From: Phytoactinopolyspora mesophila
GTDB taxonomy: Bacteria; Actinomycetota; Actinomycetes; Jiangellales; Jiangellaceae
Direction: 5' to 3'
Length of the DNA stretch: 64,000 nucleotides
Assembly (NCBI RefSeq): GCF_010122465.1
Contig: NZ_WLZY01000005.1
Coordinates: 458,473-522,472 of the forward strand
The notes under the pieces were generated by a model. The model was not told where the DNA came from. It ran no database searches and saw nothing but the letters and a program-made list of their open reading frames with translations. The translations under genes and the position numbers were made by a program. Of the stretch, positions 46,906 through 56,117 are shown one piece after another. Each line of letters starts with the position of its first letter. The first letter of the stretch is position 1.

Positions 46906-49098
46906 TCAGACCGTGGCCCGGCGGGTGCGGGTGTAGAGCACGCCGCCGATTGCCAGCAGGCCCAGGCCGGCGGCGAGGCCGATCAGGTTGCCGGCACCGG
47001 TGTCAGGCAGCTCCTCGTTACCGTTCTCGTCACCGCTGTCGGTTCCGTTGTCGTCGCCGTCTTCGGTGCCGTTCTCGTCACCGCTGTCGGTTCCGTTGTC
47101 GTCACCGCTGTCGGTGCCGTCCTCGGTCCCGCCTTCGGTTCCGTTGTCGTCACCGTCTTCGGTGCCGTCCTCGGAGCCGTTCTCATCGCCCGGGTCGTCC
47201 CCGAGAACCGTGACGGTGACCGACGCGGTCTGCGGCACGGTGATCGTGTCGATGGACTGCTGGGCGGTGATGGTGGTCTCGCCAGGGGTGAGGTCGTCCT
47301 CGAGCGTGGTGCTCCAGGCACCCTCGGCGTCGGCCTCGGCAGCGGCGACCGTCTCGCCGTCCACGCTCAGCGTCACGCTGGCCTCGGCCTCCGCCGTGCC
47401 GGTGACCTCGAGGCCAGCCGGCTCGGCCTCGGAGCCGTCCTCGGGCGAGGTGATGGTGATCGGGGCGACGTCGAGGGGCTCGGCATCTCCGGTGAGCTGG
47501 TAGAAGCCCAGGCTGGAGTAGTCGGTGTAGCCCGCGCCGTTCTCCGGGGTGTTGTCGGCCGGGTCACCCTGGCCACGCCCCTCGACCTGGAGGTAGTAGA
47601 CGCCCAGCTCGAGGTCTTCGGTGATGGAAGCTCCGAGACCATCGGCTACGCGGTTCTGCGCCGAGCCGCCGACGGTGGTCTCCTGCTCGTTCTCGGCGAT
47701 GACATTGCCGTCCGCGTCGAGCAGCGACAGCTTGATGTCGAGGTTCGAGGCGGCGCCCATGGGAGCTGCCTCCGCGGTGACCGAGCCACCGGCGGTGACC
47801 AGCGAGAACACGTCCACGTCGGATGCGGTGACTACGGTGCCCTCGGCCTCGAACGAGCCGTCGGCATTGTCCAGAGCGGTGGCATCGGCCGTCGTGTCAC
47901 CATGCGGGTCCGACACGTAGTCGATGGCGCCGCCATAGGTGAACTCGGCGTCCAGGAGCTGGTCGGTGCAGGCGGCGGCAGCCTCGTCGTAGACGACGAA
48001 CAGGTCGCCCGGCTGCGGGTTGTTCGGGTCGCCGTCCGTGCAGTACATGCCCGTGTAGAACTGGCCATCGAGGAAGAGCGCGACGGAGTCGAGCTTGTTG
48101 CTCTCATCAACGATCACCGCGAGGTCGTCCTGCTCCGGATTGCTGGCGCCGGGGTAAGCGCCGTCGGACCAGGTGCCCAGCGGCACCTGGTACGGGGCGC
48201 CCATGATCGGGCCCCACAGTCCGCTGGCGGGTGCGTAATACTCCAGGTCAGGCGTGCCATGGTGGTGCAGGCCGAGGTTGTGGCCGACCTCGTGGCTGCT
48301 GACGTCCGCGATGAACTTCGGGTTGTCCTGCATGTTCCCGGCGAGGGTAATGGCCGGGGAGAGGAACTCGTTCCCGAAGCCGCCGACGAAGGCCCAGCCG
48401 CCGCCGCCCTGGAGGCCTTCCGGCATGACGCTGCTGTCAGGGACCATCAGCAGGTGCGAACCGTAGTTCGTGTCGTCCGGCGAGGACTTGTACAGCGCAT
48501 CGGCGCCAGGGTCGGTGATGGTGACGTTGACGTTGAACGGCGCGTAGTCCTGCGCCACGCCTTCCCACACCGCGTACTTGAAGTCGTCGTCGACGTTGTA
48601 CGCCGGCACGTCGATCGAGTCCGCCTCATAGTAACGGTTCCATTCGGTGTTCTGAATGGTGTGGCCGTCGAAGTCGAGGAAGATCGTGATCGGTGCGTCA
48701 GGCCGTGAGCCGCCCACCGGGTCGCCCGGCACGTCGACCGCGGCGCCGAAGTCGAAGTGAACGTGACCATCGACCTGGAAGTCGTCCACGAAAGCGACGA
48801 AGCCACCTGGGCTCACGACGGCGGAGCCCGACTCGAGCAGAGACGACAGCTTGTCAGCGGTCATTCCGGCGCGAGCCGCGACTGTTTGCAGGCTGGCACT
48901 GTCCAGCTGCGACAGCGCCTCGGGGCCTGTGGAGTTGGGTTCGACGAAAGAATTGGCAGTAGTCAGTCCATCGGTCCCAGCCTCGGCTGGTTTGGTCTCG
49001 AGGCCGACCGCCGGCAGCGCCGCGGTACCGAGTGCCAAAGCACCGGCGCCGGTTGCTGCCACCGCGGCTGTCAGCCATCTGCGGTGAGTAACTCGCAC
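46906..49098 (-). CDS. Cell-wall-anchored zinc metalloprotease with LPDTG sorting signal
   Basis: This 730-residue secreted protein has a signal peptide (about 1-38) and a metzincin-type catalytic domain. The zinc site is HEVGHNLGLHHHG (His 269, 273, 279 and Glu 270) with a Met-turn-like PIMGAPY. A pre-peptidase-like beta domain follows (about 440-560), then an Ig-like domain (PITITSPEDGSEAEPAGLEVTG). A Glu/Asp/Gly/Asn-rich repeat linker follows (about 640-693), then LPDTG at 697-701, a membrane helix and TRTRR. The start is a GTG at 49098 with AGGAG upstream. Sortase would attach it to the wall. Probably regulated by the flanking SARPs. Confidence 0.9.
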   Translation of the reverse strand: MRVTHRRWLTAAVAATGAGALALGTAALPAVGLETKPAEAGTDGLTTANSFVEPNSTGPEALSQLDSASLQTVAARAGMTADKLSSLLESGSAVVSPGGFVAFVDDFQVDGHVHFDFGAAVDVPGDPVGGSRPDAPITIFLDFDGHTIQNTEWNRYYEADSIDVPAYNVDDDFKYAVWEGVAQDYAPFNVNVTITDPGADALYKSSPDDTNYGSHLLMVPDSSVMPEGLQGGGGWAFVGGFGNEFLSPAITLAGNMQDNPKFIADVSSHEVGHNLGLHHHGTPDLEYYAPASGLWGPIMGAPYQVPLGTWSDGAYPGASNPEQDDLAVIVDESNKLDSVALFLDGQFYTGMYCTDGDPNNPQPGDLFVVYDEAAAACTDQLLDAEFTYGGAIDYVSDPHGDTTADATALDNADGSFEAEGTVVTASDVDVFSLVTAGGSVTAEAAPMGAASNLDIKLSLLDADGNVIAENEQETTVGGSAQNRVADGLGASITEDLELGVYYLQVEGRGQGDPADNTPENGAGYTDYSSLGFYQLTGDAEPLDVAPITITSPEDGSEAEPAGLEVTGTAEAEASVTLSVDGETVAAAEADAEGAWSTTLEDDLTPGETTITAQQSIDTITVPQTASVTVTVLGDDPGDENGSEDGTEDGDDNGTEGGTEDGTDSGDDNGTDSGDENGTEDGDDNGTDSGDENGNEELPDTGAGNLIGLAAGLGLLAIGGVLYTRTRRATV
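47030..47190. repeat. In-frame degenerate repeat encoding the acidic wall-spanning linker
   Basis: Units of about 42 bases encode DSGDENGTEDGDDNGT-type peptides several times just before the LPDTG motif. Such repeats vary in number between strains through slippage and set how far the enzyme projects from the wall. Confidence 0.7.
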
Positions 49099-49286
49099 TG
49101 TGATTTCTCCTGGTGTTTGTTCGATGTTTCCCGAACCGCCGCTTGGTTGCGTCAGCCCGGCCAGGAGAGCTTGCAGATTGTTGTGACCTTCAAGCCCCCC
49201 AGGGCCGATGGACACACGAGAACTCCAGACCTGCCTGGCAGGACTGGATCATGGTTCACCGACCGCGCCAAAGGATGCCAAAGACC

Positions 49287-49304
49287 GGTATATTTCCGGT
49301 ATAT
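49287..49304 (-). promoter_or_regulatory. SARP-type direct heptamers, copy A (protease promoter)
   Basis: GGTATAT-TTCC-GGTATAT on the plus strand (ATATACC-GGAA-ATATACC on the minus) has an exact 11-base period, as SARP sites have. On the minus strand GCATCC begins 8 bases beyond the second heptamer. It lies about 190 bases before the protease start. Confidence 0.6.
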
Positions 49305-49416
49305 GCGTGGCTTTGTCCCGTGTTGCAACTATCGGCGCAGGTCAGGACGTTGTAATTGGCGTTTCGCTGGTGGCCGATTCCGCTGGCGCTTTCCCGCAGA
49401 CCCTGAGAACGCCGAC

Positions 49417-49452
49417 GGGGCATGGCAGGCGAGATGCCACCTGCCATGCCCC
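49417..49452 (-). terminator. Perfect 13-bp hairpin downstream of SARP copy 2
   Basis: GGGGCATGGCAGG (49417-49429) pairs exactly with CCTGCCATGCCCC (49440-49452), loop of 10. It lies between operator copies A and B and may end the SARP copy 2 transcript or a short transcript from copy B. Confidence 0.65.
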
Positions 49453-49542
49453 TGCTTGATCACAGATTGCGACCTGTGATTTCTTCCCCCGTCGATGCGT
49501 TTGTCGGCGCGGCGTAAGAGCAAGCCAAGGATGCCACGAGGC

Positions 49543-49560
49543 GATATATTTCGGGTATAT
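49543..49560 (-). promoter_or_regulatory. SARP-type direct heptamers, copy B
   Basis: GATATAT-TTCG-GGTATAT has the same 11-base period, the same 8-base distance to GCATCC on the minus strand, and the same AAGGATGCCA flank as copy A. No ORF starts between it and the hairpin at 49417-49452. Confidence 0.55.
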
Positions 49561-49639
49561 CGTGACGAGCGCTTCAACGGCCTGTTCGCCGAGCCAGCCG
49601 AGAGTGCTGTACCCGGCCAGTGCGGTGTGCGGGGGTTGG

Positions 49640-52480
49640 TCAAAGCGAAGAACCAGTTTCAAGACGCAGGCTCTTCGGGGCCCGGGGGGAGGGCAACCGC
49701 AGTACCTCCGAAGCGTCCTCGCGTGAAATCGTGCCGATGCTGCACAGGATGTCGAGCGAGCGTCGCCAATGGTCACGCGCTTCCCCGTCGCGGCCCATAG
49801 CCCGCAAGACGTCACCACACAGCCAGTGTGTGAGTGCCTGGTCGATGCTGTAGCTGCCTGACTGGAAGATGGCAAGCGCTTGCTCTAGCCGGTTGAGCGC
49901 GTGTTCGAAGCATCCGGTATCACGGTGGGCTCGTCCGAGTCGTGAGAGCGTGATGCCGCGGAGCCGGAGATTGTTGTGGGTGTTCAGTGCCTGTTCGTGT
50001 GCGGCGATGGCGTCATCGAGGCGGCCCGCGAGGTGGTAGACGATACCCAGGTCGGTGAGCACCAGGGCTTCGCCTTCGGTGTTGCCGATATCGCGGTGGA
50101 TCGCCAGTGCCTGGTTGTGGTGCTCGATGGCCGAGTCGAGCTGGTTCGCCTGGCGGAAGAGGAAGCCGAGCAGACCGAGCACGTCTGCCTCACCGCTACG
50201 ATCATCGACTGCCCGGTAGATGCGCAGGGCTTCTTGGCAGTGATAGCGCCCCTCGGTTAACTGATGGAGCTGGGCCAGTCCTTCCCCTAGATCGCAGTGG
50301 ATCTGGGCCCGCCACGCGTCGTCGATGTCATCGGCCGCCTCGAGGGCCAGTTGGTCGATGGTGATGCTCTCGTTCCAGCGGTCCTGGTCCCGTAGCGGAT
50401 GGTGGAGTGCGACCGCCAGCCCGGCCAGCACAGAGGGCCCCTCGTCGGGAAGTCCCACGGCGTGCTGGGCGGCCGCAGCCAGGTTGTCGACCTCGTCACG
50501 TATCCATGCTGTCGCCGAGGCGCCACCGGTGATGGGCATACCCCGGCTCAGTAGCTCAACTGGTTGCGGCCCGACCGACGCGCGCCGAGCGGACCACGAG
50601 AAGCCGGCCTGCGCGGCATTGCGGGCGGTAGCGAGGTAATGATGTGTCACCCGGCGGATCGCCGTCGTCCGTTCCGCTTCGCTGAACGTGCTGGCGGCCT
50701 GCTCCCTGGCATACAGGCGGATGAGGTCGTGCAGTGTGAACCGCTCGTTCGAGGTGGCGCTGACCAGCTGCATCTCAACAAGCAGGTCGAGGTCGCGCAG
50801 CACTTCGTCAGTGGAGCGCCCGGCGACTTCTGCCGCCGTGCTGGCCGTGAGGTCGTGGAAGTCGACGAGGCCGAGGTAGGCGAAGAGGGTCACCGCGCTA
50901 TCGGGTAGCGCGTCGAACGCGACGTCGTAACTGGCACGTACCGCGAGGTCGTCGTGCTCCAGTTCGTCGAGGCGTCCCTGGGAGTTGCCGAGGCGGACTT
51001 GCAGAGCCGACAAGGTCCAGTCGGGCCGTGCCGCCACCCGTGCGCCAGCGATGCGCACGGCGAGGGGCAGGTGCCCGCAGAGCCGGACGATCTCGGCGGC
51101 AGCCTCGGGTTCGGCCGCGACCCGCTCCGGTCCGGCGACGCGAGACAGCAGGTCGAGCGCGTCGTCGTGAGTCAGCGTCCGGAGCGAGACATGCTGTGCG
51201 CCGCCGATGGTCGCCAGTACCCGTCGGCTGGTCACGAGTACGGCGCAGCCGGAACGCGGCCCAGGCATCAGGGGACGCACCTGCGCGGCGTTGTGGGCGT
51301 CGTCGAGCACGATCAACACCCGACGGCCGGCGATAGTGGAGCGGAAGAGGGTAGCGGCTCCCTCTGTATCGGCCGGAATCTTGTTCTCCTCGACGCCCAG
51401 CGAGCGGAGGAACCGGCCGAGCGCGGCGTACGGGTCGAGCGGTTCGAGCCCTGGTGTTGCACCGCACAGGTTGACATAGAGCTGGCCGTCGGGAAACTGC
51501 TCCGCTACCGCATGGGTGGCCCGTAGCGCCAGCGCGGACTTCCCGATACCGCCTGGGCCGTTGATCGCAATGGCCCTCGGTGCCGCGGCGTCCTGAGCCG
51601 TAGCCCGGAGCCAGGCGGTGATCCTATCCAGCTCCTGGTGACGCCCGGTGAATGATGGGTCGGTGGACGGCAGCTCGGCGGGTGGTGCGGCGGGCTCAAC
51701 CGGCGGCGGTTCGGCCGGTTCGGCGTGCGCGGGCCGGTCGAGTGCTGAATCGCCCTCGATGATGGCCTGTTCGAGGTCTCGGAGCTCCGTGCCCGGTTCG
51801 AGCCCGAGTTCGTCGATCATGGTGGTTCGCGCCTGGTGATAGACGGCAAGCGCGTCGGCCGTACGGCCGGAACGGTGCAGCGCCAGCATGAGCTGTGCGT
51901 ACAGGCGCTGACGTAATGGATACGACGTGACCAGTGTGGTCAGCTCCGGGATGAGCCGGGCGTGCTGACCGAGGTTGAGGTCGGCGTCGATGCGGAGTTC
52001 GAGGACGGATTGACGAAGTTCGGCCAGGCGGGCCGCGTCGACGCGGATCGTGCCGATCTGGTCGACGTCGCCATACGCGGTCGGTCCGCGCCACATTTCG
52101 AGCGCGCGGCCGAGAACCTCCGACGCGCCCGAATAGTTGCCGTTGTCGAGGGCGTCGCGTCCCTGGTCGACGAGTTGCTCGAACTGGGCGTCGTCCGTTT
52201 CGTCGGATTTGACGATCAGCTCGTACCCGGATCGGTCGTGCACGATCCGCGATTCCCCGATCAGCCGGCGCAGTCGATGGACATAGGCCTGAACGTTCTT
52301 CCGGGCCGACGAGGGCGGCCGCCCGTCCCACAGCGTGTCCAGAAGCTGGTCGGTAGAGACTCGGGTGTTCCGGGAGGCAAGCAGGGCGGCAAGCAGCAAG
52401 CGTTGTTTGACCGACGTGATGCGTACTGATTGCCCGGCGTCATCGTGGACCGTCAGCGGTCCCAGTACGCCGAACTTCAT
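49640..52480 (-). CDS. AfsR/SARP-type regulator, copy 2 (winged helix, BTAD, NB-ARC, TPR)
   Basis: This 946-residue paralogue of the 43848 product has the same order of domains. DNA-binding domain MKFGVLGPLTVHDDAGQSVRI at the start, BTAD to about 245, NB-ARC with NGPGGIGKSALA and VLIVLDDAHNA, then a helical region and TPRs (HHNQALAIHRDIGNTEGEALVLTDLGIVYHLAGRLDDAI). AAGGGGG precedes the ATG at 52480. It is transcribed alone, with the hairpin at 52613-52650 upstream belonging to the next gene. Two such regulators around one surface protease is an unusual arrangement. Confidence 0.92.
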   Translation of the reverse strand: MKFGVLGPLTVHDDAGQSVRITSVKQRLLLAALLASRNTRVSTDQLLDTLWDGRPPSSARKNVQAYVHRLRRLIGESRIVHDRSGYELIVKSDETDDAQFEQLVDQGRDALDNGNYSGASEVLGRALEMWRGPTAYGDVDQIGTIRVDAARLAELRQSVLELRIDADLNLGQHARLIPELTTLVTSYPLRQRLYAQLMLALHRSGRTADALAVYHQARTTMIDELGLEPGTELRDLEQAIIEGDSALDRPAHAEPAEPPPVEPAAPPAELPSTDPSFTGRHQELDRITAWLRATAQDAAAPRAIAINGPGGIGKSALALRATHAVAEQFPDGQLYVNLCGATPGLEPLDPYAALGRFLRSLGVEENKIPADTEGAATLFRSTIAGRRVLIVLDDAHNAAQVRPLMPGPRSGCAVLVTSRRVLATIGGAQHVSLRTLTHDDALDLLSRVAGPERVAAEPEAAAEIVRLCGHLPLAVRIAGARVAARPDWTLSALQVRLGNSQGRLDELEHDDLAVRASYDVAFDALPDSAVTLFAYLGLVDFHDLTASTAAEVAGRSTDEVLRDLDLLVEMQLVSATSNERFTLHDLIRLYAREQAASTFSEAERTTAIRRVTHHYLATARNAAQAGFSWSARRASVGPQPVELLSRGMPITGGASATAWIRDEVDNLAAAAQHAVGLPDEGPSVLAGLAVALHHPLRDQDRWNESITIDQLALEAADDIDDAWRAQIHCDLGEGLAQLHQLTEGRYHCQEALRIYRAVDDRSGEADVLGLLGFLFRQANQLDSAIEHHNQALAIHRDIGNTEGEALVLTDLGIVYHLAGRLDDAIAAHEQALNTHNNLRLRGITLSRLGRAHRDTGCFEHALNRLEQALAIFQSGSYSIDQALTHWLCGDVLRAMGRDGEARDHWRRSLDILCSIGTISREDASEVLRLPSPRAPKSLRLETGSSL

Positions 52481-52612
52481 CGAGCCCCCTTCGGTGGTGC
52501 ACGTGCAAACGCACACGACAGCGTACTGGGCCGATTCAGGTGGTATTGACCACCAGCAAAGTCCGGGACGAATTACCGCAGATCATGAGGGAGAATCCGA
52601 ACGCTGGGCAGC

Positions 52613-52650
52613 CGCGCGGACAGGGGGCATGGCAACACCCTGTCCGCGCG
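52613..52650 (-). terminator. 13-bp perfect hairpin after the 52665 gene
   Basis: CGCGCGGACAGGG (52613-52625) pairs exactly with CCCTGTCCGCGCG (52638-52650), loop of 12, beginning 15 bases past the stop codon of the secreted-protein gene. Confidence 0.75.
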
Positions 52651-52664
52651 CCCGTGCCGGAGAA

Positions 52665-53888
52665 TCACCAAGACGCTTCTCGCGATGCATAGATGTACCG
52701 CTGGTTCGGATACTCGCTCTGAGACCAGATCTGGCCGTACTGGGGCCAATAGGTCACGTCCTCCGGGCCGACGGGCACTGCGCTGGTGTGCTGGGTGGCG
52801 AAGTTGCCGGGGCGCCAGATGAACACGTCGCCCCTCGTAGAGGAGCCGTTGCTGCGGTGGATATGGAACTTGCCGTTCACGGATGTGGCGCCCTGCATGG
52901 CGCGGATGCCCACCGTGTAGGCCCAGTCGGCCCGGGCGTATCCGTCGGAGTCTTCGGCGATGTGGTAAGTGCTCTGGTCGAGATTGAAGCGGGCCATCCG
53001 GGTGTCAGTGCCAGGGTTGCCGTACTCGCTGACCAGCAGGCTGTGCGGGCTCGTGGTGCGGTCCAGTGACGTCTGTGAGTACCGGAACCGTGGTTCCCCT
53101 CCCGTGGTGCTTGGATGATAGTGAGCTTCTTGGGGTAGCACGTAGAGGTAGTTGTGGGCAAGGTAGCTGCCGTCCGGCTGGCGGCCGATCCTGGTGTTGT
53201 CTCCGGTGGAGACCCGCATGAGGTCGTTCATGTTGAATACCCGGAGCCCGTTGAACGTGTTGTTCACGTAGAGCTGGTCGCCGTACCAGACGATGCCGCC
53301 GGCATGAGCGTTCACCGACCGGAATGACGCCTCCCCGTTGTCCCACCGCGGCTCGACCAGAAGGACGTGACGGTATTGCGGCGTGGTGCGATTGGACATG
53401 TCGAAGAAGCTGATCCGTACCCCCATGTCGCGACCGCTGTCCTTGTCGTATGCGGCGCTCAGGAGTGCTTCACGGCCCTGCCACTGCCCGTTGGCCGTGG
53501 CGTCGCCCGTCGTCGTGATGCCCTGCGGCATCCAGTAGCTCACCGCAGAGTCGCCGGAATTCCAGCAGAACGACGCGGAGTGGAACTTGACATTCGGTGA
53601 GCAGGTGCGCGCCGAACGGTTGGCCGAGTCGAGCACGTCGGCGACCGTGTCCGTGCCGAGCTCCGAGCGCAGCGCGTTCATCAGCGCGGGGTCGGTGTCG
53701 GTGCGTTCCAGGCGGATGTTGGACGGGTTCGGCTGGGCGTGTGCTTCTTCGGCCGGAACCGTTACCAAGGCGGTGACTAAGGCCGCGCCGGCGGCGCCGG
53801 TCACGAGTGCGGTGATCGGGCCGCGACGATTTGGCCGTCGACCCCGTTGAGTTGTTGCTGGCGCAGGTCTTGTTCGGATGAGCTTCAT
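52665..53888 (-). CDS. Secreted protein of unknown function, beta-propeller-like
   Basis: This 407-residue protein has a long Arg-rich N-terminus and signal helix (about 25-50, GPITALVTGAAGAALVTALV) ending at AHAQ. The mature part has repeating segments such as GGIVWYGDQLYVNNTFNGLRVFNMNDLMRV and YLYVLPQEAHY, suggesting a beta-propeller. Two Cys (CSPNVKFHSASFC) are close together. No catalytic signature is recognised. The start ATG at 53888 has GGGG upstream. It lies next to the SARP island and could be part of its regulon, but no heptamer repeat is visible in front of it. Confidence 0.7.
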   Translation of the reverse strand: MKLIRTRPAPATTQRGRRPNRRGPITALVTGAAGAALVTALVTVPAEEAHAQPNPSNIRLERTDTDPALMNALRSELGTDTVADVLDSANRSARTCSPNVKFHSASFCWNSGDSAVSYWMPQGITTTGDATANGQWQGREALLSAAYDKDSGRDMGVRISFFDMSNRTTPQYRHVLLVEPRWDNGEASFRSVNAHAGGIVWYGDQLYVNNTFNGLRVFNMNDLMRVSTGDNTRIGRQPDGSYLAHNYLYVLPQEAHYHPSTTGGEPRFRYSQTSLDRTTSPHSLLVSEYGNPGTDTRMARFNLDQSTYHIAEDSDGYARADWAYTVGIRAMQGATSVNGKFHIHRSNGSSTRGDVFIWRPGNFATQHTSAVPVGPEDVTYWPQYGQIWSQSEYPNQRYIYASREASW

Positions 53889-54042
53889 GGGGGGCTCCGT
53901 TCGCTCGTATGTCGCGAGGGTGCCGCAGAACTTTCGGCATGTAAAGGTCTAGACCTCAAACTCTTGGGTGCGTGAATGAATTCGCCGTGAATCCTCACGA
54001 TCACCGGGAAGGGGACGTCGGCGTTCCTGCGGCCAGCCGAGG

Positions 54043-55011
54043 TCAGACGACGTCGCGGCGGGTGGTGACCAATGTCGCGACTATGCCGAATACCACGATG
54101 TAACCGGCGAGCAGCAGTGCTGCCGGCCCCGCATCCAGGATCGTCAGCACCCCAGGGGCCCCGCCGTCGTCGGCCCCGTCACCGAGATCGGGTATGCGCA
54201 TGGCGCCGGCGATGGAACCGGCTGCGGTGCCGGGCAGGACGTTCGTCAAGGGTTCGAGCACCGTGAGGGCGTTCGCGACGCCACGCAGCAGGTTCTCCAC
54301 CGCGAGGGCCCAGACGAGGCTGAGTCCAACGGCCAGTGCCGGGCTCCGGGTCAGGGTCCCGACGACGACGCCGAGGGTGGTCCACATCGAGTAGATCAGC
54401 ATGGCGCCGCCGACGCCTTGTGCGGTCTCGGACAATGGTGGCCAGACGAGGGACTCGGCTTCCACGGCCGAAATCAGCACACTGATTCCGAGGTTGGTCG
54501 AGAATGTGACGACGACAACCGCGGCCACCACTGATGCCAGCGCGATGAGCGTGCCACCGAACGTTGCCGTTCGTGAGGGGCCCTGGGTGAAGACCGTCTT
54601 CCACGTCCCCCACCCGTACCCGCTGCCTACCGTGAGAGCACCGAAGATGAGCAAGATCGCGCCCCCGAACATGGGCATGCCTTGAAGCGTGGTTTCGACG
54701 AGTGATACTGGTAGGAGATCGTGAAGCAACTCGGCGGGTGGTACGTCCTCGTTGATCGTCGAGCTGCTGCCTGTGAGGTAGCTGATGTAGCTGAAGACGT
54801 AGCCGAACAGGATGTTGAGAAGCAGGCCGGTACCGAGCATGATCCACATGGCTGGCCATTTGCGCAGCCGCAGCAGTTCGGCCCTGGTGCTCGCCAGCAA
54901 CGAAGCGACATGGCTGCCCGCCATGCCGGCGGAGCTGTGATGTGCTCCGCGGGCGTGAACAGGGGGCTGCTGGATCGACGATTGTCCACGAGTCGTTTGG
55001 GTGTCACTCAT
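54043..55011 (-). CDS. ABC-2-type transporter permease
   Basis: This 322-residue membrane protein has a 35-residue hydrophilic N-terminus and six helices, the first at about 55-75 (MWIMLGTGLLLNILFGYVF) and the last near the C-terminus (LLLAGYIVVFGIVATLV). A large outside loop follows helix 1 (SYLTGSSSTINEDVPP). It pairs with the ATPase encoded immediately upstream (ATGA overlap). Type: export of drugs or lipids, or bacitracin/lantibiotic resistance; no substrate evidence. Confidence 0.87.
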   Translation of the reverse strand: MSDTQTTRGQSSIQQPPVHARGAHHSSAGMAGSHVASLLASTRAELLRLRKWPAMWIMLGTGLLLNILFGYVFSYISYLTGSSSTINEDVPPAELLHDLLPVSLVETTLQGMPMFGGAILLIFGALTVGSGYGWGTWKTVFTQGPSRTATFGGTLIALASVVAAVVVVTFSTNLGISVLISAVEAESLVWPPLSETAQGVGGAMLIYSMWTTLGVVVGTLTRSPALAVGLSLVWALAVENLLRGVANALTVLEPLTNVLPGTAAGSIAGAMRIPDLGDGADDGGAPGVLTILDAGPAALLLAGYIVVFGIVATLVTTRRDVV

Positions 55012-55949
55012 CGCTCATGACTCCTTGCTGTTGAGGCGGTCGAGTTCGCCGCATCGCCGGTCGCGGTGATCTCGAAGAAGACCTCTTCGAGGGAGCGCTC
55101 CGAAGTGCGGACCTCGTGGACATCGGCACCAGCGTCCACCAGTGCCCGGGTGATCCCGGGGGTCGCGCCGGCACCCACGTCGAGTCGCAGGGCGTCGCCG
55201 TCGAGCAGGTGCACGGCGTCGTCACCGGCGATCCGCATGGCAACCGCCAGGGCGACGTCGACCGGCTCGGCGCGAATGTAGAGCGAGCTCATGCCCCGGA
55301 TCTCGGCGACGGTGCTCTCCGTGATCAGCCGTCCGTCGGAGATGACCCCCACCCGGTCACAGATGTCCTGGACCTCGCCGAGGAGGTGGCTGGACAGCAG
55401 CACCGTTTGGCCGTGCCCGGCCAGCTCGACGAGCAGCTCGCGCATGTCCGCCATGCCGGCCGGATCCAGCCCGTTGGTCGGCTCGTCGAGCACCAGGAGG
55501 TCCGGGTTGCCGAGCAGTGCCGCCGCGACCCCCAGCCGCTGCTTCATCCCCAGCGAGTAGGTGCGGAAAGGATCGCCGCCACGACCGGTCAGGTCCACAC
55601 GGTCGAGTGCGGCGTCGGCGGCGGAGTCGCTCAGGGCGAGATAGCGCGTCATCACCCGCAGGTTGTCTCTCCCGGAGAGATACGGAAAGAACCCGGGGTC
55701 TTCGATAAGAGCTCCGGCTCGCCGCTTGGCCGCCGGTTCTCCAGGTGTGTGGCGCAGGATTGTGGCGGTTCCGCTGGTCGGTCTGATCAGCCCGAGGAGC
55801 ATGCGCAGTGTGGTCGTCTTGCCGGCACCATTGGGACCCAGGAAGCCGTAGACCTCGCCGCGGCGGACGGTGAGACTGACCTCGTCCACGGCCGTGTGCT
55901 CGCCGTAGCGTTTGGTGAGATTCTCGGTGGTGACGATTGTTTCGTTCAT
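55008..55949 (-). CDS. ABC transporter ATP-binding protein (CcmA/DrrA-like exporter)
   Basis: The 313-residue ATPase has Walker A LGPNGAGKTTT, Q-loop IEDPGFF, signature YSLGMKQRLGVAAAL, Walker B LLVLDEPTNGLD and switch SSHLLGEV. The C-terminal extension resembles that of BcrA/DrrA-type proteins. I place the start at the ATG 55949 (MNETIVTTENLTKRYG); the frame is open to 56009. It overlaps the permease gene by 4 bases and is divergent from the histidine kinase gene, an arrangement typical of sensor-linked exporters. Confidence 0.92.
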   Translation of the reverse strand: MNETIVTTENLTKRYGEHTAVDEVSLTVRRGEVYGFLGPNGAGKTTTLRMLLGLIRPTSGTATILRHTPGEPAAKRRAGALIEDPGFFPYLSGRDNLRVMTRYLALSDSAADAALDRVDLTGRGGDPFRTYSLGMKQRLGVAAALLGNPDLLVLDEPTNGLDPAGMADMRELLVELAGHGQTVLLSSHLLGEVQDICDRVGVISDGRLITESTVAEIRGMSSLYIRAEPVDVALAVAMRIAGDDAVHLLDGDALRLDVGAGATPGITRALVDAGADVHEVRTSERSLEEVFFEITATGDAANSTASTARSHER

Positions 55950-56117
55950 GTCCAGAGAATCGCCGCCGCCCGCGTCGTCGCGCGTCAGCAGCGTGACGGT
56001 ACCGGCCATACGCGGATCAACGTACGTCGATTACGCATCCAACCTGACGCGGCACGGCCGGCGCCGGCATTAGGGTCGGATCCGGGTGTCTTCCGTGCGC
56101 TGCTAGGAGGTGATCTG

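Larger units (their letters stand above)
49099..49639. other. Regulatory gap between the protease and SARP copy 2
   Basis: No gene is convincing here. It holds two heptamer-repeat operators (49287-49304 and 49543-49560), a hairpin (49417-49452) and the protease promoter region. The two operators share flanking AAGGATGCCA. Confidence 0.7.

Noticed and set aside
43848..53888. Antibiotic biosynthesis cluster suggested by two SARP regulators
   Set aside because: No synthase, tailoring or transport genes of secondary metabolism occur between or beside them.
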